Below are positions 14,507 through 22,701 of a stretch of 36,932 bases of DNA, one piece after another (within the stretch, counting starts at the first letter, position 1; each line of letters begins with the position of its first letter). Source of the DNA: Bacteroidaceae bacterium (GTDB taxonomy: Bacteria; Bacteroidota; Bacteroidia; Bacteroidales; Bacteroidaceae); NCBI GenBank assembly GCA_030843315.1, contig JAUUPT010000041.1, positions 1 through 36,932 of the forward strand. Direction: 5' to 3'. Made by a program: the position numbers and the translations under genes. Below the pieces are notes generated by a model, which was given only the letters and a program-made list of their open reading frames with translations, had not been told where the DNA came from and did no database searches.

Positions 14507-17101
14507 ATGAACTTTAACAATTTTACCATTAAGGCGCAAGAAGCGGTACAAGAAGCCGTAAACTTGGTGCAAAGCCGGGGGCAACAAGCCATCGAACCGG
14601 TGCACTTGCTGCAAAGCGTGATGAAGGTGGGCGAAAACGTCACCAACTTCATCTTCCAGAAGCTGGGCTTGAACGGTCAGCAGATTGCGCTGGTTGTAGA
14701 CAAGCAGATTGACTCCCTGCCCAAAGTATCGGGCGGAGAACCCTACTTGAGCCGTGAGGCCAACGAGGTATTGCAGAAAGCTACACAATATTCCAAAGAA
14801 ATGGGCGACGAATTCGTTTCCCTGGAACCGATATTGCTGGCATTACTGAACGTGAAGAATACCGCTTCCACCATCCTGAAGGATGCCGGAATGACGGAAA
14901 GAGAACTGCGTGAAGCCATCAACGAGCTGCGCAAAGGCGAGAAGGTAACTTCACAATCCAGCGAAGATACCTATCAGTCTTTGGAGAAATATGCCATCAA
15001 CCTGAATGAAGCGGCACGTAGCGGCAAACTCGATCCGGTGATCGGACGTGACGAAGAAATCCGCCGGGTGCTGCAAATCCTGAGCCGCCGTACCAAAAAC
15101 AACCCTATATTAATAGGTGAGCCGGGTACGGGTAAGACAGCCATTGTGGAAGGACTTGCACACCGTATTCTGCGCGGCGATGTACCGGAGAACTTGAAGA
15201 ACAAGCAGGTTTACTCACTGGACATGGGCGCACTGGTTGCCGGTGCCAAGTATAAAGGTGAGTTTGAAGAACGTCTGAAAGCCGTTATCAATGAAGTGAA
15301 GAAGTCGGAAGGAGACATCATTCTGTTTATCGACGAAATCCACACATTGGTAGGTGCCGGTAAGGGCGAAGGTGCCATGGATGCCGCCAACATCCTGAAA
15401 CCCGCCTTGGCCCGTGGAGAGTTGAGAAGCATCGGCGCCACCACCCTCGACGAATACCAGAAATATTTTGAAAAGGACAAGGCGCTGGAACGTCGTTTCC
15501 AGATTGTGATGGTGAACGAACCGGATACGCTGAGCACCATCTCCATCCTTCGTGGACTGAAAGAGCGGTACGAAAACCACCACCACGTGCGGATTAAAGA
15601 TGATGCCATCATTGCCGCCGTAGAGTTGAGCAACCGTTACATCACCGACCGTTTCTTGCCCGACAAGGCCATCGACCTGATGGACGAAGCCGCCGCCAAG
15701 CTCCGTATGGAAGTAGACTCCGTACCGGAGGAACTGGATGAAATCTCCCGTAAAATCAAGCAGTTGGAGATTGAGCGCGAAGCCATCAAACGCGAAAACG
15801 ACAAACCCAAGTTGGAACAAATCGGTAAAGAACTTGCCGAGTTGAAAGAACAGGAAAGTTCGTACAAAGCAAAGTGGCAAAGCGAAAAGACGCTGGTCAA
15901 CAAGATACAGCAGAATAAGGTGGAAATAGAAAACCTGAAGTTCGAAGCCGACAAGGCCGAACGCGAAGGAGATTATGGTAAAGTTGCCGAAATACGTTAC
16001 GGCAAGCTGCAAGCGTTGAACAAAGAAATTGAAGAGACGCAGCAGAAACTGCACGCCATGCAAGGCGACAAGGCCATGATAAAAGAAGAAGTGGATGCCG
16101 AAGACATCGCGGACGTAGTATCACGTTGGACGGGCATACCGGTAAACAAGATGTTGCAGAGCGAAAAGGACAAGCTGCTGAATCTGGAAGAAGAGTTGCA
16201 CAAGCGGGTGATCGGGCAAGACGAAGCCATCGAAGCCGTAGCCGACGCAGTGCGCCGCAGCCGTGCCGGATTGCAAGATCCGAGACGCCCCATCGGTTCG
16301 TTCCTCTTCCTGGGTACCACCGGTGTAGGTAAGACGGAGCTGGCAAAGGCATTGGCAGAGTTCCTCTTCGACGACGAAACCATGATGACTCGTATCGACA
16401 TGAGCGAGTATCAGGAGAAGCACAGCGTCTCCCGTCTGGTAGGAGCGCCTCCGGGATATGTAGGCTACGATGAAGGCGGTCAGTTGACGGAAGCCGTACG
16501 GCGCAAACCTTACTCTGTTATCCTGTTCGACGAAATAGAAAAGGCGCATCCGGATGTGTTCAACATCTTGCTGCAAGTGCTCGACGATGGACGTCTGACG
16601 GACAACAAGGGTCGCACGGTGAACTTCAAGAACACCATCATCATCATGACTTCCAATATGGGCAGCAGTTACATCCAAAGCCAAATGGAGAAACTGAACA
16701 GTTCCAACAAGGAACAGGTGATAGAGGAAACCAAGAAGGAAGTGATGAATATGCTGAAGAAAGCCATCCGCCCCGAATTCCTGAACCGTATTGACGAAAC
16801 GATTATGTTCTTGCCGTTGACGGAAAAGGAAATCAAGCAGATTGTAGTTCTTCAAATCAAGAGCGTGCAGAAGATGCTTTCGGGCAACGGTGTGGAGTTG
16901 GTATTGACCGATGCAGCTATTGACTTCCTTGCCAATGCAGGGTATGATCCCGAATTCGGCGCCCGTCCGGTGAAGCGTGCCATCCAGCACTACTTGCTGA
17001 ACGACTTGTCTAAGAAACTGCTGTCGCAGGAAGTAGACCGCAGTAAACCGATCTTGATAGATGCCAATACGACGAATGACGGATTGATATTCAAGAACTA
17101 A
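14507..17101 (+). CDS. clpB: ATP-dependent disaggregase ClpB (Hsp100)
   Basis: 864 residues, full length. ClpB threads aggregated proteins through a hexameric ring and hands them to DnaK. In order: N-terminal Clp repeat domain (about 1-150); AAA+ module 1 with Walker A GEPGTGKT at 204-211; the long coiled-coil M domain (about 405-525) that binds DnaK and distinguishes ClpB from ClpA/C; and AAA+ module 2 with Walker A GTTGVGKT at 603-610 and a sensor GNGVELVLTDAAIDFLANAGYDPEFGARPVKR near the C-terminus. It has no ClpP-binding IGF loop. It is monocistronic with a strong terminator, a sigma-54-like promoter and the 11-bp phased array upstream. Confidence 0.98.
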   Translation: MNFNNFTIKAQEAVQEAVNLVQSRGQQAIEPVHLLQSVMKVGENVTNFIFQKLGLNGQQIALVVDKQIDSLPKVSGGEPYLSREANEVLQKATQYSKEMGDEFVSLEPILLALLNVKNTASTILKDAGMTERELREAINELRKGEKVTSQSSEDTYQSLEKYAINLNEAARSGKLDPVIGRDEEIRRVLQILSRRTKNNPILIGEPGTGKTAIVEGLAHRILRGDVPENLKNKQVYSLDMGALVAGAKYKGEFEERLKAVINEVKKSEGDIILFIDEIHTLVGAGKGEGAMDAANILKPALARGELRSIGATTLDEYQKYFEKDKALERRFQIVMVNEPDTLSTISILRGLKERYENHHHVRIKDDAIIAAVELSNRYITDRFLPDKAIDLMDEAAAKLRMEVDSVPEELDEISRKIKQLEIEREAIKRENDKPKLEQIGKELAELKEQESSYKAKWQSEKTLVNKIQQNKVEIENLKFEADKAEREGDYGKVAEIRYGKLQALNKEIEETQQKLHAMQGDKAMIKEEVDAEDIADVVSRWTGIPVNKMLQSEKDKLLNLEEELHKRVIGQDEAIEAVADAVRRSRAGLQDPRRPIGSFLFLGTTGVGKTELAKALAEFLFDDETMMTRIDMSEYQEKHSVSRLVGAPPGYVGYDEGGQLTEAVRRKPYSVILFDEIEKAHPDVFNILLQVLDDGRLTDNKGRTVNFKNTIIIMTSNMGSSYIQSQMEKLNSSNKEQVIEETKKEVMNMLKKAIRPEFLNRIDETIMFLPLTEKEIKQIVVLQIKSVQKMLSGNGVELVLTDAAIDFLANAGYDPEFGARPVKRAIQHYLLNDLSKKLLSQEVDRSKPILIDANTTNDGLIFKN

Positions 17102-17120
17102 ACCTGACTATATTATAAGA

Positions 17121-17158
17121 AAGGCTCTGAAACCAAATGTTTCAGAGCCTTCTTTTTA
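17121..17158 (+). terminator. Strong Rho-independent terminator of clpB
   Basis: AAGGCTCTGAAAC (17121-17133) and GTTTCAGAGCCTT (17139-17151) form a perfect 13-bp stem with a 5-nt loop, followed by CTTTTTAT. The minus-strand flank TTTCTTATA could also end the DUF5606 operon. Confidence 0.93.
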
Positions 17159-17178
17159 TAGATGGAAATATAAATTTC

Positions 17179-17625
17179 TTATTCAGCAACTTCAGCTTTT
17201 GTTTCGGCAGCTTCGGCTTCCGTGGTTTCCGGAGCATCTTCAAAGTCCGTCAGACCACTTTTCACCAACAGGTTATACCAGGATATCAGTTTCTTGATAT
17301 CGGATATATACACACGGTCGCGGTCGAAAGTCGGCAACACTTCTGCCATGTAAGCACGGAAATCATCCGGAGTAGCTTTCTTCAAATCCATTGCCACTTC
17401 CGCACCATTCTCTTTATTCTTTATTGAAATCAGCACATCTTTCAAAGGTACATCTTCCGTATCTGTGTACATGGCAATATCGCCTAAAGAGATAATCTTC
17501 TCATTACCATAAGCCGGGAAACGTTTCTTGTCGATAAGCGACTCCACAATCAACATATTCTTTCCCTGAGAAACGAGCTTATACAATCCCGGTTTACCGG
17601 AGATAGACAAAATAGTCTTCAACAT
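17179..17625 (-). CDS. DUF5606 domain-containing protein
   Basis: 148 residues. It starts MLKTILSISGKPGLYKLVSQGKNMLIVESLIDKKRFPAYGNEKIISLGDIAMYT, the hallmark of this small Bacteroidota-specific family. The C-terminus is an acidic Glu/Ala/Thr tail (about 128-148). It is the last gene of the nusB-yajC-ybbR-coaE unit, 27 bp after coaE. The family is nearly universal next to coaE in Bacteroidales as far as I know, but no function is established. A cytoplasmic role tied to housekeeping is all that context suggests. Confidence 0.88.
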   Translation of the reverse strand: MLKTILSISGKPGLYKLVSQGKNMLIVESLIDKKRFPAYGNEKIISLGDIAMYTDTEDVPLKDVLISIKNKENGAEVAMDLKKATPDDFRAYMAEVLPTFDRDRVYISDIKKLISWYNLLVKSGLTDFEDAPETTEAEAAETKAEVAE

Positions 17626-17652
17626 AGTATATTCTGCTTTTATTATTAGTAT

Positions 17653-18267
17653 TTATTTTTTCGGGGAGCAAAGATAGTGTATTTTTTTAGATAGCGAAGC
17701 GATTATTTCCAGAACTTGCGGAATCAACGGCGTTTCGCCATCATTTACAATCACAAAATCGGCATATCCACGTTTTTCTTCATCACTCATCTGGCTGCGG
17801 ATACGTTTTTCTATCAATTCGCGCGAGGATGCATCCCGCCTGACAGCGCGTTCGATACGTACTTCCTCCGGTGCATACACCATGATAATTGCATCTACCT
17901 CACCCGTGAAACCGGCTTCAACCAATATGGCAGACTCAATGCCCACCATAGAACACGCGGCACGACATTGCGCCCATTGCCTGAAATCATCCTTGACGCG
18001 GGGATGCACAATACCATTCACTTGTCCGGCATGCCGGAGATTACCAAAAAGATAGGATGCCAGAAAAGGCTTGTTCAACACACCGCCGGCATATACTTCT
18101 TCGCCCAGCAGTGCCACCAGTTCACTGCGGATAAAAGTGTCGACAGCCATAATCCGCTTGGTTTCCACGTCCGAAACATAAACGGGAATTCCCATCACCT
18201 CAAGCAAGCGGGATACAACGCTCTTCCCGCTGCCGATGCCTCCGGTTATTCCTATTTTAATTGCCAT
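17653..18267 (-). CDS. coaE: Dephospho-CoA kinase
   Basis: 204 residues. It catalyses the last step of coenzyme A synthesis, phosphorylating the 3' hydroxyl of dephospho-CoA. The P-loop GGIGSGKS is at residues 9-16. The lid and substrate regions include a characteristic VDAIIMVYAPEEVRIERAVRRDASSRELIEKRIRSQMSDEEK. The start overlaps the end of the ybbR-like gene by 11 bp, showing tight coupling. It lies within the nusB-led operon. Confidence 0.95.
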   Translation of the reverse strand: MAIKIGITGGIGSGKSVVSRLLEVMGIPVYVSDVETKRIMAVDTFIRSELVALLGEEVYAGGVLNKPFLASYLFGNLRHAGQVNGIVHPRVKDDFRQWAQCRAACSMVGIESAILVEAGFTGEVDAIIMVYAPEEVRIERAVRRDASSRELIEKRIRSQMSDEEKRGYADFVIVNDGETPLIPQVLEIIASLSKKIHYLCSPKK

Positions 18268-19273
18268 AATTAGGGGAAACTTGTTCGATCAGAAAATCCA
18301 CCTGCTCCGGATTGAAGCGTATGTGACTCACACCGTCCGGTATGTTCTTCAGCTTTACAGTGTATTTATCAGCTCCCAAGCGCAACAACTCTTCATAAGA
18401 AACATAAATATGAAAATCGTTTGCAGTGATCTGCCGGAAACGGCTCAGACCGATTTGGAAAGTCACTTGTACTTTGGAAGGGAAAGCACGCAGCACCTTG
18501 TCTGCCGGGAAGTTCACTCCGCGCAAGGGTACCTCTACCGTCTTTTCCGTATAGATGTCCACCGGAAGCAGCATTTCGATAGACGACGGCACAAACTTTA
18601 CACCTTTCTGAATACGCAAAGGTATCTGCCGTTTCAAAGTATCCGATATATCTTTCAGTTCTACACGCTGTGTATAGGCAGCGGTTATTGTGTCCAGCAC
18701 CCCTTCCGGAGCATATACCAATACCGAATCGGGATGGAAAATCGTATCGGACAGATAGTACTGCCGCCCGGCACTCACCGTACCCCGTAGCTTCACCGGC
18801 ACCAATTTTGAGGCTCCCGTCGAATAAATATATTCCAATGTATCGGGTTTCATCGAGAGCAGGCGGGTGGATACATTCAGTTGGCTCAGCACTTTCTTCT
18901 CGAACTGCGGAGCATAGATGCGCACTTGATTATCCACTCCCTGATAATCTGAATAGTCCAGTACAACCGGATAGAAACTCTTTCCCAGCATGTAGTTGAG
19001 AAGCACCGTTCCCTTATCTTTTACTTTGACACGGAGTTCAGCAGGGGGTTCGGAAGTAATCACCACATTATTGGGCACTCCCCTCAGCCGCACAGGGATA
19101 GAAAATTCCGCCTCATAGTCGTTGTTCAAGGTTTGCAATAACCAGAAACCACCCGCTACAAGGAAGAAAAACAAAAAAATGAAGAACTCTCTGCTCTTAT
19201 CACTAAACAGAAAGTCCTTCACTTGTTTGATTGTCCTTAAATATATATGCTTTATGTTCCTACGTTCAAACAT
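18257..19273 (-). CDS. YbbR-like domain protein (CdaR-like)
   Basis: 338 residues. One N-terminal membrane helix (about 28-50, EFFIFLFFFLVAGGFWLLQTL) is followed by several extracytoplasmic YbbR repeats (about 55-330), each about 80-90 residues of beta strands. In Firmicutes YbbR/CdaR binds and regulates the diadenylate cyclase CdaA; in Bacteroidota the partner is less clear. Here it lies between yajC and coaE in the nusB operon, not next to a diadenylate cyclase gene. The family assignment is good; the cellular role is inferred. Confidence 0.85.
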   Translation of the reverse strand: MFERRNIKHIYLRTIKQVKDFLFSDKSREFFIFLFFFLVAGGFWLLQTLNNDYEAEFSIPVRLRGVPNNVVITSEPPAELRVKVKDKGTVLLNYMLGKSFYPVVLDYSDYQGVDNQVRIYAPQFEKKVLSQLNVSTRLLSMKPDTLEYIYSTGASKLVPVKLRGTVSAGRQYYLSDTIFHPDSVLVYAPEGVLDTITAAYTQRVELKDISDTLKRQIPLRIQKGVKFVPSSIEMLLPVDIYTEKTVEVPLRGVNFPADKVLRAFPSKVQVTFQIGLSRFRQITANDFHIYVSYEELLRLGADKYTVKLKNIPDGVSHIRFNPEQVDFLIEQVSPNYGN

Positions 19274-19289
19274 AGGCTCACATTCCTAT

Positions 19290-19622
19290 TTATTTAGTAA
19301 CCTGGCTACTGTTAGCGTCAGCAGCTGCGGCAAAAACAGAATTCTTATCTATACGGATCTTAACGTTAGAAGCGATTTCGAGTATCACATCATTGTCATT
19401 AATTTCCTTGATAACGCCGTGGATACCACCGGCAGTAATTACCTTCTGGTTCACCTGGAGTGACTTACGGAAGTTAGCGATTTCCTTTTGCTTCTTATTT
19501 TGCGGACGAATCATGAAGAAGTACATGATAACGAACATCGCTATCAACATAATCCACATCAAGCTTCCACCGCCTGGGGCTGCAGCAGGGGCCTGCAGAA
19601 AAAATACAGTCATTAAGTTCAT
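19290..19622 (-). CDS. yajC: Preprotein translocase subunit YajC
   Basis: 110 residues. One membrane helix (about 18-38, LMWIMLIAMFVIMYFFMI) is followed by the family motif RPQNKKQKEIANFRKSLQVNQKVITAGGIHGVIKEI and a short cytoplasmic KOW-like domain. YajC associates with SecD-SecF in the inner membrane. It is co-directional with nusB (38-bp gap) and the ybbR-like gene (16-bp gap); secDF is not in the window. Confidence 0.96.
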   Translation of the reverse strand: MNLMTVFFLQAPAAAPGGGSLMWIMLIAMFVIMYFFMIRPQNKKQKEIANFRKSLQVNQKVITAGGIHGVIKEINDNDVILEIASNVKIRIDKNSVFAAAADANSSQVTK

Positions 19623-19660
19623 AAATACTCAGTTTTAGTTTTTACTATTCAACAAAGGTA

Positions 19661-20587
19661 TCAGTTTTTCATTAACTTACCTTCTTTTTTTAATTGATTA
19701 ACTATTCCATCCAGCGTACCGTTGACGAAGCTGCCGCTCTTAGCTGTGCTATACACCTTGGCAATATCAACATATTCATTTAACGAAACACTTACCGGAA
19801 TGTTCGGGAAACTTAATATTTCGGCCAAAGCACACTGCATTATCACAACATCCATAAAGGCTACGCGATCCAAATCCCAGTTGCGTGTATTTTCGCTGAT
19901 AAGATGGCGGTAGTAGTCGCAGTTCAGTATGGCGCGACGGAACAAACGACGGGCAAACTCCTGGTCTTCATCATCCTTGAATTCGGGCAGTAACTCCTGG
20001 TTGGCACCATTCTTCTCTTCAAAGCGCTTGATGGTTTTCAGCACAAAAGTATCTACTATTTCCTTATCATCATTCCAATAAAGACTTTGGTCTTCGAGCA
20101 GCACATCCAGGGCCTCATTGTTGAAGATATATGTTTTGTAGAGTTTTCTCCACAGTTCGCGGTCGGCCTCATAAGAGTTGTCCGATGAAGCCATATATTC
20201 CTTATATATATCCGACTCCAAGATTTTCTCATACAAACCTTTGACGAAATCTTCATCATTCCCCCAAGTGCGTTTCTGGTTTGCGATGAACTCCATCAAC
20301 TGCTTGTTCACTTCCAACTGGGAGATGAACTTGTTTTCTACGAATTTCATGTTGGGATACAGCTCCTTGGCGGTAGGAGCCAATTTTGCTTTTGCCGCAT
20401 CAATGCGCTTTTGTGCGTAGTTCGTCAGGGCTATCATCAGCATCAGCAGGTAGTTGTAGAGGTCGTATGCCTTTGAAAGGCTAAAGAACAATTCTTTCTC
20501 CGCTGAGTCTAAATTTTTACTGCCGTTCTGATAATAAGCGTATACAATCTGTATAATCTTAAGACGAATAAGAACTCTGTTGATCAT
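19661..20587 (-). CDS. nusB: Transcription antitermination factor NusB (long form)
   Basis: 308 residues, about twice the length of E. coli NusB. The C-terminal 110 residues (about 195-305) form the RNA-binding NusB fold, with LFRRAILNCDYYRHLISENTRNWDLDRVAFMDVVIMQCALAEIL and the ending GSFVNGTLDGIVNQLKKEG. The first ~190 residues are a charged helical extension typical of Bacteroidota homologues. NusB with NusE (S10) binds boxA RNA to promote rRNA antitermination. It is the first gene of the operon running to DUF5606. The start ATG at 20585-20587 is 36 bp below a TACTTTTG box. Confidence 0.93.
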   Translation of the reverse strand: MINRVLIRLKIIQIVYAYYQNGSKNLDSAEKELFFSLSKAYDLYNYLLMLMIALTNYAQKRIDAAKAKLAPTAKELYPNMKFVENKFISQLEVNKQLMEFIANQKRTWGNDEDFVKGLYEKILESDIYKEYMASSDNSYEADRELWRKLYKTYIFNNEALDVLLEDQSLYWNDDKEIVDTFVLKTIKRFEEKNGANQELLPEFKDDEDQEFARRLFRRAILNCDYYRHLISENTRNWDLDRVAFMDVVIMQCALAEILSFPNIPVSVSLNEYVDIAKVYSTAKSGSFVNGTLDGIVNQLKKEGKLMKN

Positions 20588-20609
20588 AATTTTAAAGTAA
20601 ATACTGATG

Positions 20610-20647
20610 TTTTAATGAGTCGCAAAAGTAGGCATTTTTAATGAGTC
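20610..20647 (-). promoter_or_regulatory. nusB operon promoter with flanking 12-bp direct repeats
   Basis: On the minus strand TACTTTTG (20623-20630) is an exact TAnnTTTG -7 box, with TATG 19 bp upstream as a near-consensus -33. Two identical 12-bp copies of GACTCATTAAAA (20610-20621 and 20636-20647) sit on either side of it, 26 bp apart. Repeats at this position could be an operator. Confidence 0.65.
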
Positions 20648-20701
20648 TACATAAATAAATCACATTTTTTAATGCAGATATTGATTATCCCGGCTTTTTC
20701 T

Positions 20702-20732
20702 TTTGACAGTTTAAAAAAAATCGTCAATTTTG
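20702..20732 (+). promoter_or_regulatory. Promoter for the DUF3276 gene
   Basis: TTTG (20702-20705), 19 bp, then CAATTTTG (20725-20732), one base from TAnnTTTG. The leader would be about 70 nt. Confidence 0.5.
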
Positions 20733-20807
20733 AGGCCGATAAAGCAGTGACCCGACTACGAGTGACGAGCTACAAGCAGATAACACTATAATTGAGAGCT
20801 ATATAAT

Positions 20808-21218
20808 ATGGAAGACTTTAAAAAGAAAAATGGAGCGGATGTGAATGACAAAGAGATTGTATTCTCCCAATCTATAAAAGCAGGTAAGCGCATCTACTAT
20901 CTGGACGTCAAGAAAAACAGAAAAGATGAGATGTTTCTCGCCATCACTGAAAGCAAAAAGGTGGTGATGGGCGAAGGGGACGACTCGCAAGTGAGCTTCG
21001 AGAAGCACAAAATCTTTCTATATAAGGAAGACTTCGAAAAGTTTATGAACGGATTGCAGCAAGCCATCGGATTCATCCAGGAGCAACAAGGCTGTTACGC
21101 CAGACAAGCTGTTGAAGAAGGAGCCGAAAGTCCGGAAGCACCGCAGGAAAACCTGTTGAAAGAAGAAGAAAAAGACTCTCCATTGGACGGAGAAATCAAA
21201 ATAGACATCGAATTTTAA
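20808..21218 (+). CDS. DUF3276 / PUR-alpha-like nucleic-acid-binding protein
   Basis: 136 residues. The N-terminal two thirds (about 10-90) hold a single PUR repeat: EIVFSQSIKAGKRIYYLDVKKNRKDEMFLAITESKK followed by FEKHKIFLYKEDFEKFMNGLQQAIGFI. Crystal structures of related bacterial PUR proteins show a Whirly-like fold binding single-stranded DNA or RNA. The C-terminus is acidic and rich in Glu and Pro. It is probably an abundant nucleic-acid-binding protein of Bacteroidota. It stands alone, with its own promoter, in front of rplY. Confidence 0.88.
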   Translation: MEDFKKKNGADVNDKEIVFSQSIKAGKRIYYLDVKKNRKDEMFLAITESKKVVMGEGDDSQVSFEKHKIFLYKEDFEKFMNGLQQAIGFIQEQQGCYARQAVEEGAESPEAPQENLLKEEEKDSPLDGEIKIDIEF

Positions 21219-21228
21219 GTCATAACCT

Positions 21229-21259
21229 TTTGATAATTCAAAAAGAAGCTGTACTTTTG
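21229..21259 (+). promoter_or_regulatory. Consensus promoter of rplY
   Basis: TTTG (21229-21232), exactly 19 bp, then TACTTTTG (21252-21259): both boxes perfect. The start site would be near 21266, giving a leader of about 90 nt. Confidence 0.85.
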
Positions 21260-21275
21260 CACCGCTTTTTTGCAA

Positions 21276-21306
21276 CATCGTGTGGGTATACCACATCGTG
21301 TGATGG
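21276..21306 (+). promoter_or_regulatory. Possible structured leader of rplY
   Basis: The leader has a hairpin TGTGG-GTATA-CCACA (21281-21295) inside a direct repeat of CATCGTGTG (21276 and 21294). Ribosomal-protein mRNAs are often autoregulated through such leaders. No known leader family could be matched by eye. Confidence 0.35.
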
Positions 21307-21357
21307 TGAATTAAGCAAAGAAATACTTAATTTAGAGTAACACAAAAATTTTAAAAA

Positions 21358-21948
21358 ATGAAATCAATTGAAGTAAAAGGAACTGCAAGAACTATTGCAG
21401 AGCGTTCTTCGGAACAAGCAAGAGCATTGAAAGCTATTCGTAAAAACAACGGTGTACCTTGCGTACTCTATGGTGCCGGTGAAAATGTTCACTTCACTGT
21501 ACCTGCTGAAGGTCTGCGCAACTTGGTTTACACTCCTAATATCTATGTAGTAAACCTCACTATTGACGATAAGAAGGTAAACGCTATCATGAAAGATATC
21601 CAGTTCCACCCTGTAAAAGATACTATCCTGCACGTTGACTTCTATCAGATAGACGAAGCTAAACCTATCGTAATGGAAGTTCCGGTACAGATGGAAGGTT
21701 TGGCAGAAGGTGTGAAGGCCGGTGGTAAGCTGGTTCTGCAGACTCGTAAGCTGAAAGTGAAAGCTTTGTATAACCTGATTCCTGAGAAACTGACTGTAAA
21801 CGTTGCTCACCTGGGACTGGGTAAGACAGTGAAAGTTGGCGAACTGAGCTACGAAGGTCTGGAACTGATGAATGCTAAAGAAGCTGTTGTATGCGCTGTT
21901 AAGCTGACTCGTGCAGCAAGAGGTGCCGCTGCTGCTGCAGGCAACTAA
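21358..21948 (+). CDS. rplY: 50S ribosomal protein L25 / general stress protein Ctc
   Basis: 196 residues, the long TL5/CTC form. The N-terminal L25 domain (1-92), which binds 5S rRNA, includes MKSIEVKGTARTIAERSSEQARALKAIRKNNGVPCVLYG. The C-terminal beta domain (about 100-185) includes VMEVPVQMEGLAEGVKAGGKLVLQTRKLKVK. An Ala/Gly-rich tail ends the protein. Strong codon bias and a perfect promoter fit high expression. In some bacteria Ctc is induced by stress. A large terminator follows. Confidence 0.96.
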   Translation: MKSIEVKGTARTIAERSSEQARALKAIRKNNGVPCVLYGAGENVHFTVPAEGLRNLVYTPNIYVVNLTIDDKKVNAIMKDIQFHPVKDTILHVDFYQIDEAKPIVMEVPVQMEGLAEGVKAGGKLVLQTRKLKVKALYNLIPEKLTVNVAHLGLGKTVKVGELSYEGLELMNAKEAVVCAVKLTRAARGAAAAAGN

Positions 21949-21979
21949 TCAGCTTTTCCATAAGAAGAAAAGATATTTC

Positions 21980-22056
21980 GGAACGCGGATTAACGCAGTC
22001 TACGCAGATTTCATTGATAATCCGCGAGTAGCTGCGATAATCCGCGTTCCTTTTTT
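21980..22056 (+). terminator. Terminator of rplY with long stem-loop
   Basis: GGAACGCGGATTA (21980-21992) pairs perfectly with TAATCCGCGTTCC (22038-22050), followed by six T. The 45-nt loop repeats the words ACGCAG and ATCCGCG, so it resembles a dispersed Bacteroides intergenic repeat as well as a terminator. Confidence 0.88.
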
Positions 22057-22095
22057 ATCTTAGTCCCCCGCAAAACTTTTAAATAAGAAACAAGA

Positions 22096-22659
22096 ATGAA
22101 ATACTTAATTGTAGGATTAGGTAATATAGGCCCCGAATATCACGAAACCCGCCACAATATCGGATTCATGGTAGTAGACGCATTGGCAAAGGCGGCAGGC
22201 GCCACTTTCAATGACGGACGCTATGGTTTCACCACCACACTTTCGGTCAAAGGCAGGCAGTTGCTGTTACTAAAACCTTCTACATACATGAACCTTAGCG
22301 GAAACGCCGTGCGCTACTGGATGCAGAAAGAAAACATTCCATTGGAGAATGTGTTGATTGTGGTAGACGACCTTGCCCTGCCCTTCGGCACTCTGCGCCT
22401 GAAAGGCAAAGGAAGTGATGCCGGTCACAACGGTCTGAAACACATTGCCGCCACGCTCGGCACTCAGAACTATGCACGTCTGCGCTTTGGAATCGGCAAC
22501 GAATTTCCCCGTGGCGGACAGATTGACTTCGTGTTGGGCCACTTCACCGATGAAGACCGGAAAACGATGGACGAGAGACTGGAAACCGCCGGAGAGATAG
22601 TCAAGAGCTTCTGCCTGGCGGGAATTGACATTACGATGAATCAGTTTAATAAGAAGTAG
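22096..22659 (+). CDS. pth: Peptidyl-tRNA hydrolase
   Basis: 187 residues. It releases tRNA from stalled peptidyl-tRNA. The signature GLGNIGPEYHETRHNIGF contains catalytic His20 and Asn10. Further conserved parts are KPSTYMNLSGNAV, the VVDDLALPFGTLRLKGKGSDAGHNGLKHI loop with the catalytic Asp, and NYARLRFGIGN. Normal length. It is followed by a heptamer spacer and the S4 gene, and follows rplY, a common order in Bacteroidota. Confidence 0.97.
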   Translation: MKYLIVGLGNIGPEYHETRHNIGFMVVDALAKAAGATFNDGRYGFTTTLSVKGRQLLLLKPSTYMNLSGNAVRYWMQKENIPLENVLIVVDDLALPFGTLRLKGKGSDAGHNGLKHIAATLGTQNYARLRFGIGNEFPRGGQIDFVLGHFTDEDRKTMDERLETAGEIVKSFCLAGIDITMNQFNKK

Positions 22660-22698
22660 TAAGTAGTAAGTAGTTGGTAGTAAGTAGTTGGTAGTTGA
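22657..22698 (+). repeat. Six TAGTWRR heptamers in the pth-S4 spacer
   Basis: The spacer after pth is built of TAGTAAG, TAGTAAG, TAGTTGG, TAGTAAG, TAGTTGG and TAGTTGA, the first TAG being the pth stop codon. Because 7 is 1 modulo 3, TAG falls in every forward frame, so the spacer is dense in stop codons up to 3 bp before the next ATG. Confidence 0.85.
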
Positions 22699-22701
22699 GA
22701 G

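Noticed and set aside
14260..14517. Open frame of 85 codons across the TGCA array and into clpB
   Set aside because: The repeat period (11) is not a multiple of 3, composition is Cys/Gln-rich from the repeat itself, and it runs past the clpB start. It is a by-product of the array.
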